Assembly (NCBI RefSeq): GCF_916618915.1
Contig: NZ_CAKAKE010000001.1
Span: 2,215,001-2,279,000 of the forward strand
Length of the DNA: 64,000 bases
Source: Stenotrophomonas sp. Marseille-Q4652
GTDB lineage: Bacteria; Pseudomonadota; Gammaproteobacteria; Xanthomonadales; Xanthomonadaceae
Direction: 5' to 3'
Shown here: in pieces, positions 57,028 through 64,000 of the stretch
Layout of the letters: each line of letters opens with the position of its first letter
How positions within the stretch are numbered: the stretch's first letter is position 1
Notes under the pieces: model-generated
The model's input: only the letters and a program-made list of their open reading frames with translations
Database searches by the model: none
Told to the model about the DNA's origin: nothing
Made by a program: the position numbers and the translations under genes

Positions 57028-57249
57028 ATGTCGAGCTTTGGGAACTGCTGTGGTGACATGAAGGATGCGATGACATCGCCGCCAGAAAAGCTGCTTCGGG
57101 TTGAGGACAACGGTGTCCTGTACTTGACGGTTGGATATGCCAATACAGACCAAGGTGTCGGTTGGTTTGATCAAGCTGTTCTGTATTGCCCCTTTTGCGG
57201 CACAGCTCTCCAGTCCCGCGCAGAGATACAGCGCCGTACTGGGGCCTAA
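57028..57249 (+). CDS. Cassette 5: small protein with CPFCG motif
   Basis: A 73-residue protein with CC near residue 7 and a C-terminal CPFCGTAL that suggests a one-knuckle zinc site. AGGAG precedes ATG 57028. The stop TAA is supplied by the attC core (GCCTAAC). Similar small zinc-ribbon-like proteins are common in cassette arrays; role unknown. Confidence 0.65.
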   Translation: MSSFGNCCGDMKDAMTSPPEKLLRVEDNGVLYLTVGYANTDQGVGWFDQAVLYCPFCGTALQSRAEIQRRTGA

Positions 57250-57294
57250 CAATTCATTCAAGCCGACGCCGCTTCGCGGCGCGGCTTAATTCAG
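57244..57294 (+). repeat. attC site 5, left part, split by IS copy 1
   Basis: GCCTAAC at 57244-57250 and both inner arms are intact up to TTAATTCAG. The right core GCGTTAGGC is found 1158 bp away at 58453-58461, beyond the insertion. Confidence 0.9.
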
Positions 57295-58452
<1,158 letters not shown>

Positions 58453-58479
58453 GCGTTAGGCGTCACATGGAGACTTCAA

Positions 58480-58752
58480 ATGACTGAAGGAACAACAGGC
58501 GCCAAGACAATTTGGCTGACGCTTTTGCACGTTGTCGTCGGGACTGCCCTTCTGTTTGGCACTCTCTGGCCGTACGAGTTCACCGCACTGCTGCCACACG
58601 CGTACCAATTCGCGAACTGGCCCTTCGCCTTCAAAGTTGCTGTGGGCGTAGCAGCTGCGATCTGCGTCATCGGTGATGTCTGGTTCTTTGCGTTGCGACC
58701 CAGCCTCGAAATGCCTCAAACGAGACATGGGCGCCGTAGCGGTGGCGCCTAA
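58480..58752 (+). CDS. Cassette 6: small two-helix membrane protein
   Basis: A 90-residue protein with two hydrophobic helices (LLHVVVGTALLFGTLWPY and KVAVGVAAAICVIGDVWFFAL) and a basic C terminus. Its cassette begins at the GTTAGGC core right of IS copy 1. The stop TAA lies in the attC 6 core. It is directly upstream of the TIR cassette. Unknown function. Confidence 0.6.
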   Translation: MTEGTTGAKTIWLTLLHVVVGTALLFGTLWPYEFTALLPHAYQFANWPFAFKVAVGVAAAICVIGDVWFFALRPSLEMPQTRHGRRSGGA

Positions 58753-58806
58753 CAAATCATTCAAGCCGAACCCGCTTCGCGGGTCGGCTTAATTCCGGTG
58801 TTAGAT
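58747..58806 (+). repeat. attC site 6
   Basis: GCCTAAC at 58747-58753 and GTTAGAT at 58800-58806. Inner arms AACCCGCTTCGCGGGT differ from the other sites but keep perfect pairing. The right core GAT variant belongs to the TIR cassette. Confidence 0.9.
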
Positions 58807-58821
58807 TGCACAGGGGGTTAC

Positions 58822-59625
58822 GTGGCAACTGTTTGGATTAGCTATGCATGGGCCGATAATCAACATAACGATGTTGACTTTATTGCTCAGGAGCTCGAGA
58901 GAGCTGGTCTGACTGTAAAGCTTGATAGATGGAACATCTCTGCAGGACGTCGTCTGTGGGATCAGATCGAGGGCTTCATCACTGATCCGCAGCAGAGTGG
59001 CGCATGGGTTCTTATAGCCACAAACAATAGCTTGTCGAGTGAGCCGTGCAAAGAAGAGTTCGCCTACGCGCTTGACAGAGCACTGCGTAGTAGAAATGCA
59101 GCCTTTCCGGTAATGGCTCTTTTCTTAACACATACCGACGCATCGCTGATTCCTGCTGGGATCCGAACTCGGCTGCACGTAAGCATCACCGATCCTGATT
59201 GGAAAGAGAGAATCGTGGCGGCTGCAGAGGGACGGGAGCATGCCTCTTCAAAACAGGATGTTCTTCCCTTCCATCTGCGAGTTCACTTCAATCAGCCCGG
59301 CGAAAAGACCATTGCAATTGAGGTAAGGCCCAGGGCCGGAGTCTGGGCGCCTTTCATTGCAGGCATACCGGCACAGGATAAGGACCGGGTACAACCAAAT
59401 ATTATGATTGGCCCCAGGGATGTACCAACTGGTTCTGGCATGCTTTTCAACTGCGGGGAGCAGATGTCACAAGATGGCTCCACCTGGCTGATGGCCGCTG
59501 GCAACCAGAGCACTCCTACGGAAAGCTATTACATCTGGTGCAAAGCTATGCCATCTAAGCTTGTGTTTGGTGTAAATGGCGGCGCACAGCATACGGTGAC
59601 CCTTAATACGTCGGGTGCAATCTAA
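58822..59625 (+). CDS. Cassette 7: TIR-domain protein
   Basis: A 267-residue protein. Residues 4 to about 130 form a TIR domain: VWISYAWADNQHNDV (strand A and BB-loop start), KLDRWNISAGRRLWDQI, and SLSSEPCKEEFAYAL, where Glu79 (C-x-x-E) fits the NADase catalytic Glu. The last 120 residues are beta-rich with no family I recognise and could be a sensor. GTG 58822 with AGGGGG upstream is the likely start. The stop TAA lies in the attC 7 core. Bacterial TIR proteins often degrade NAD in phage defence or act as signalling enzymes; here a defence role is inference. Confidence 0.82.
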   Translation: MATVWISYAWADNQHNDVDFIAQELERAGLTVKLDRWNISAGRRLWDQIEGFITDPQQSGAWVLIATNNSLSSEPCKEEFAYALDRALRSRNAAFPVMALFLTHTDASLIPAGIRTRLHVSITDPDWKERIVAAAEGREHASSKQDVLPFHLRVHFNQPGEKTIAIEVRPRAGVWAPFIAGIPAQDKDRVQPNIMIGPRDVPTGSGMLFNCGEQMSQDGSTWLMAAGNQSTPTESYYIWCKAMPSKLVFGVNGGAQHTVTLNTSGAI

Positions 59626-59679
59626 CAATTCATTCAAGCCGAAGCCACTTCGTGGCTCGGCTTAATTCTAGCGTTAGGC
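59620..59679 (+). repeat. attC site 7
   Basis: ATCTAAC at 59620-59626, matching the GTTAGAT that opens the TIR cassette, and right core GTTAGGC at 59673-59679. Inner arms GAAGCCACTTCGTGGCTC are paired. Confidence 0.92.
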
Positions 59680-59719
59680 ACCGCTCAGACATTTCGTCAA
59701 TCCCAGCAAGGAGCACTTC

Positions 59720-60337
59720 ATGAATCTCAGACAACTTTGCACATTAGCCCTGCTGATTGCCCCTCTCACCTCCTTTGCAAAAGGCCCAGTGGGTATTGGC
59801 CAGCTTGAAATTGGCATGCCGCGCGCCGCAGTGGAGGGGCTTAGGGTGGATGGTGGAGTCCATCTCAGCTCCCCATTGACGCCCTATCAAAACAAATACT
59901 ATGAACCGAAACCTGGTGAAGACAGGTTTGATGCAATGCTAATGACTCCCTTCAGCAAGGAGCCGCTCAAGTCTGTTCTCACATTCTCAGACGGCAACCT
60001 TAAATCAATCTACATTGATCTCGGCGATTCGTCACGTATCGTCGATCAAGTCAAAGAGCTGATCACCGCAAAATATGGTGAACCCAAGATTGAGAACTCC
60101 ATGAAGGAAGAGCAATGCATCTATAAAGGGGGCGCAAATTTTAAAGTAAGCTCCGGCTCTATTCGGAACCTGTGGAGTCAAGATCGAGCGAATGCAGAGC
60201 CTATTTCAACCAGCCTATCGGACACAATCATTGACACCTGCCCATCCAACCTTCGGTATGCGATGGGCGCAATAAAATCGCGGAGTCTAACCATTGGCGT
60301 TGCTCAGCCGGTAAAGCCTGTCGTCAATCCTTTCTGA
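59720..60337 (+). CDS. Cassette 8: secreted hypothetical protein
   Basis: A 205-residue protein with a signal peptide cleaved after SFAKG. The motif IGQLEIGMPRAAVEGL is the short helix often seen in periplasmic proteins of the SmpA/BamE-like or related small-domain group, but the rest does not let me assign it. Two cysteines are present. A ribosome site AAGGAG lies 8 bp before ATG 59720. AT-rich compared with core genes. Confidence 0.7.
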   Translation: MNLRQLCTLALLIAPLTSFAKGPVGIGQLEIGMPRAAVEGLRVDGGVHLSSPLTPYQNKYYEPKPGEDRFDAMLMTPFSKEPLKSVLTFSDGNLKSIYIDLGDSSRIVDQVKELITAKYGEPKIENSMKEEQCIYKGGANFKVSSGSIRNLWSQDRANAEPISTSLSDTIIDTCPSNLRYAMGAIKSRSLTIGVAQPVKPVVNPF

Positions 60338-60346
60338 CGGGGCGGT

Positions 60347-60397
60347 GCCTAACAATTCATTCAAGCCGACGCCGCTTCGCCGCGCGGCTTAATTCAG
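60347..60397 (+). repeat. attC site 8, left part, split by IS copy 2
   Basis: GCCTAAC at 60347-60353 and arms to TTAATTCAG, one base different in the loop stem from attC 5. The right core GCGTTAGGC is at 61556-61564, beyond the insertion. Confidence 0.9.
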
Positions 60398-61555
<1,158 letters not shown>

Positions 61556-61580
61556 GCGTTAGGCGGACGTGAGGCAAAGT

Positions 61581-61913
61581 ATGTCGTTGAATTTGGATGC
61601 CGAAATTGCGAGGGACTACAAGAAGCAGGCTTTTTTACGCGATCAAGGATTTTGTAAGTATTGCGGACTGGACTTCATGCAATCGCTTTCACACTTCTGG
61701 TCGTACACGGTCGACCATGTCGAGGCCAGATCGGTTGGCGGAAAAAATGTCGCAACCAATGTGGTGCTTTGCTGCAAGGCCTGTAATGAGGCGCTTAGCC
61801 GCTCGGGACACCTTCGCACTTTCGAAGAGCGCAAGAGCTACATTCAGTCTCAAGAGGAAGGCCGCCTTCCTATCTACAAAGCTTGGCGCGAACGCCTGAG
61901 GCGCGGTGCATGA
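61581..61913 (+). CDS. Cassette 9: HNH endonuclease-like protein
   Basis: A 110-residue protein with a compact HNH nuclease fold. CKYCGLD and CCKACN form a four-cysteine zinc site, and VDHVEARSVGGKNVATN holds the His and Asn of the HNH motif. ATG 61581 with GAGG upstream is preferred to GTG 61569, which lies almost in the attC core. Small HNH proteins can be nicking nucleases, toxins or restriction enzymes; no partner methylase is present. Function inferred from the motif only. Confidence 0.8.
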   Translation: MSLNLDAEIARDYKKQAFLRDQGFCKYCGLDFMQSLSHFWSYTVDHVEARSVGGKNVATNVVLCCKACNEALSRSGHLRTFEERKSYIQSQEEGRLPIYKAWRERLRRGA

Positions 61914-61927
61914 CAACTCAATCTAAC
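61908..61927 (+). repeat. Truncated attC-like remnant at right end of array
   Basis: GCATGACAACTCAATC resembles the left arm of attC 1 (GCATGACAATTCATTC), but the rest of the site is missing. It probably marks the decayed right end of the cassette array. Confidence 0.5.
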
Positions 61928-61940
61928 TGGGGAGAATGTT

Positions 61941-62360
61941 ATTAATATCAAGAAATGCGGTGGGCTATTGGCACTGTTTCTGGTCTATGCACCATCGGGC
62001 GTCGCCGGGGAACTTCAACAAAGGCTGGCTAGCCACGTTGCCACCATCGTGAGCGCCGTTGGCGTTCCTACGAGGGGCTATACAACAGAGAAATGCGCCT
62101 CCATGAAGAGTTTGGTGGAGGCTTCTGTCGAACGGTATCAGGACCCGGTGTGCGGGGGTGTGCGTCCGTACACAAAGGAGTGTGACAATGTCAAATTTCT
62201 GAAGGCAAAGACTGGCGCTGACGGTTACTGGGCCGACATCGTCAATCGAGAGGTTGGTGTCTACCTGCTGCATGGAGGCAACATCATGGTCATGCCGAAC
62301 CTCGTATATGCGGAGTGCGGGAAGAAGATTGGCGAAAGCAATATCACAACGCTCAAGTAG
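61941..62360 (+). CDS. Secreted hypothetical protein with ATT start or lost start
   Basis: Read from ATT 61941 the frame gives a good signal peptide (two Lys, then GLLALFLVYA, then APSGVAG) and a 139-residue periplasmic-type protein with five or six cysteines. GGGGAGA lies seven bases before the ATT. There is no ATG or GTG at the right place; TTG 61968 would cut the signal peptide short. Either a rare ATT start is used or the original ATG has been lost. No family recognised. Confidence 0.55.
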   Translation: MNIKKCGGLLALFLVYAPSGVAGELQQRLASHVATIVSAVGVPTRGYTTEKCASMKSLVEASVERYQDPVCGGVRPYTKECDNVKFLKAKTGADGYWADIVNREVGVYLLHGGNIMVMPNLVYAECGKKIGESNITTLK

Positions 62361-62486
62361 GACGAGTCAACAAACAGGGGTCAGAGTCGGGTTTCCCGGG
62401 CAGCAGCCACCTGTGCGTGCTGGAATCAGAAGCTGGTGGCTCTGTCGAAGGATCGCTTGAAGGACGCAAATGACGACGCCCGGGCC

Positions 62487-62771
62487 TTGCGTGCAAGGCT
62501 CCAGGGGTTGCGCGCAAGCCAGAAGACTCCGGGAGCCGGGCTGCGGAGCTTGCGTTCAAGCTCCTAGGCTCGCGCGCAAGGCTGAAAGGCTTGCCGGTGC
62601 AAGGCTGCGGGCTCCGTGTGCAAGGCTTTTTGCCTTGCGCACAAAGCAAAAAGGCTTGCGCGCAAGCTTCCGGGCTTGGCCGCAACGGTGAAAGGCTTGA
62701 AGTTGCAAGGCTCCGCGCCTTGCGCGCAAGCCAAAACGCCTTGCGGTTGGAGCTTTTTGCCTTGCGGGCAG
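62487..62771. repeat. 21-bp-period array of palindromic units
   Basis: About 13 units of the palindrome TTGCGCGCAAG or close variants recur every 20-22 bases (62487, 62508, 62550, 62570, 62591, 62614, 62635, 62656, 62676, 62698, 62720, 62741, 62762). The 62361-62883 stretch around it has no convincing gene, though frames through it spell Leu/Arg/Ala heptads such as ALRARLQGLRASQ, which suggests a broken coiled-coil gene as the source. Confidence 0.75.
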
Positions 62772-62883
62772 ACGCCGCCTGCCGGCAACAGGCGCCAGGA
62801 CGAGCCTGATGGCCGGTTGCAGGGCTGGGCGGCACGCCCCCGGGATACCGGCCTGCCGTTAGCTGGCGCTGGAGGGACCTGGA

Positions 62884-63108
62884 TCAGTGACGCTTGATCG
62901 CCGCGGTGCGGCTGGTGTCCTTCTCGCGGGCCACGGTCTTGCTGTCGTCGTTTTCGGCCGCTTCTTCCTTGCCGTGGATGTCGTGCTGGGCCTTGTCGTC
63001 GGCCTGGTTGCCGCCGGTCTCGCTGCCGCGGTCGGCCCGGTCCACCGCGTCCTTGTCGCGGGGGCTGGAAGGCTGGTCACCATGCTTGCCGGTGTTGTTG
63101 CTGGACAT
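62884..63108 (-). CDS. Small hydrophilic disordered protein
   Basis: A 74-residue protein made almost only of polar and charged residues (Asp, Lys, Glu, Gly, Asn, Thr) with no hydrophobic core, so probably intrinsically disordered. It recalls stress or desiccation-type hydrophilins. GGAG precedes ATG 63108. It stands alone; function unknown. Confidence 0.65.
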   Translation of the reverse strand: MSSNNTGKHGDQPSSPRDKDAVDRADRGSETGGNQADDKAQHDIHGKEEAAENDDSKTVAREKDTSRTAAIKRH

Positions 63109-63286
63109 GGGGGTCTCCGTCGTTGCTGGTTGCCCCTTGGTACCGTCCTGCCCGTCCACACGGGGTGAGATCGGCCGCCTGCCATCGCTGTCGGGCCGGT
63201 GCCGTGGTCCTCACGGGGCCGTGTCGTCACCAGTTGCGCGGGCCAGCGGGATCATCCAGCCTCCCGTTACCGATCGGAGGACCCCC

Positions 63287-63424
63287 ATGCAGATCAACAG
63301 CGCCGGGCTGAAGGAACCGCGCGGTGCCCGCGAGTGGTCGCAGGAACAGATGGCCAGCCTCAGCGGCCTGAACCAGCGCGAACGGCGCGGATACCTATTC
63401 CTGCCAGCTCGGCGAACCGGATAA
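63287..63424 (+). pseudogene. Truncated XRE-type helix-turn-helix remnant
   Basis: A strong CGGAGG ribosome site precedes ATG 63287. The 45-residue frame begins like an XRE regulator (REWSQEQMASLSGLN), then turns into unrelated sequence and stops. The recognition helix and dimerisation part are missing, so it looks like a broken regulator gene. Confidence 0.5.
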
Positions 63425-63472
63425 TCAGCAGTTGCCCACGGCAAGCTCCCTGCGACGAACCACGGACAGGCT

Positions 63473-64000
63473 ATGCGCATCCTATCGATCTACCCGGCCA
63501 TCGCGCTGTTTGCCTGCGGGCTGGCGGCTCCGACTGCGATGGCGCGCGCCCCGGAAACCTGCCTGGCGCCAACCGAGCGCGAGCGCCTGCTCGCCCTGGA
63601 CAAAAACGCCTTCGACCTGCGCGGTGGCTGGCGCATGCTGGCCGATACGCCCGGCTGCGAGGCGGGCCGCCGACCTGATCCGTGACTGGCGCGACCGGCA
63701 CCAGCGCACCGACACCATCCTGTTCTGGCACGAAGGCCAGATCCGCGCCCAACTGGAGGCCGCCGTCGCGCTCTTCAAACAGTCGCTCAAGCTGGACGCG
63801 CCCGGCAACCACGCCTGGAACCTCTACGCACAGGCGACCATCGCCTTCATCACGAAGGACAGGCCCGCCCCGCAGCGCGCGCATGAGGAACTGCTGCAGA
63901 TCGCGCTCCCCGATCACATCGAAGTCATCGATGGTCACTACGACGCGGCATTCGTCGATGGCTCCAAGGCGCGGCTGCGCTGGCCACCGAACATCGACGT
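63473..64000 (+). pseudogene. Secreted protein gene with one-base frameshift, cut by window edge
   Basis: The frame opens at ATG 63473 with a signal peptide (IYPAIALFACGLAAPTAMA) and runs to TPGCEA near 63660. It then meets a stop at 63683-63685. In the next frame the protein continues without a stop to the window end: ADLIRDWRDRHQRTD, then a helical TPR-like part (LKLDAPGNHAWNLYAQATIA). Removing one G from GGCGGGCC near 63661 joins the two. This is a true pseudogene or an assembly error; function unknown. Confidence 0.7.

Noticed and set aside
62487..62771. CRISPR array
   Set aside because: The period is only about 21 bp, the units are palindromic and degenerate, there are no unique spacers of 30 or more bases, and no cas genes are present.

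Overview
The window is a high-GC chromosomal segment from a gammaproteobacterium of the Xanthomonadaceae, most like Stenotrophomonas or a close relative. The evidence is gene content and order: coaBC-dut-algC, argS followed by a SPOR protein, glnK-ubiK-comM, aceK beside a monomeric NADP isocitrate dehydrogenase, a valine catabolic operon, and cassette sites (attC) of the type seen in Xanthomonas-group integrons. No database search was possible, so names rest on motifs and recalled families.

Bases 1-16200 are mostly housekeeping genes: tyrS (cut by the window edge), a membrane-anchored M23 peptidase, anmK and ampG (cell-wall recycling), xth, pyrE, a secreted coiled-coil protein, algC, dut, coaBC, radC, argS, an FtsN-like SPOR protein and a YdfG-type dehydrogenase. 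Bases 16227-20330 are an accessory patch. It holds a secreted protein whose frame runs through its own terminator, two tiny genes, then a WYL regulator, a GTPase and a YaaW/DUF3944 protein. The last two are clearly AT-richer than their surroundings and end at a strong terminator.

Bases 20332-46102 return to core genes: speA, speE, a kinase-like protein, glnK, ubiK, comM, tRNA-Arg(CCG), valine/isobutyrate catabolism with its divergent regulator, aceK, icd, queF and an M20 amidohydrolase. Set among them is a four-gene operon, DUF3348 - DUF802 (MotA-like with a long coiled-coil tail) - OmpA/MotB-like - DUF2894. It looks like an undescribed ion-driven motor related in layout to ZorAB. Bases 46301-54000 encode an MdtABC-type RND pump with two different permeases and no outer-membrane channel gene.

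Bases 54285 to about 61930 are an integron cassette array with no integrase in the window (a CALIN-type array). There are nine cassettes and eight recognisable attC sites. Two attC sites are each split at the same position by near-identical IS110-family elements, as known for IS1111-type attC-targeting insertion sequences. Cassette cargo includes a TIR-domain protein, an HNH endonuclease-like protein, small membrane proteins and secreted proteins. Past the array lie a secreted-protein gene with no normal start codon, a 21-bp-period array of palindromic units, a disordered hydrophilic protein, a truncated XRE-type helix-turn-helix remnant and a frameshifted gene running off the window.

The best candidates for undescribed biology are the motor operon (26926-31234), the WYL-GTPase-YaaW operon (17425-20286) and the integrase-less cassette array with its TIR and HNH cargo and attC-targeting IS pair.
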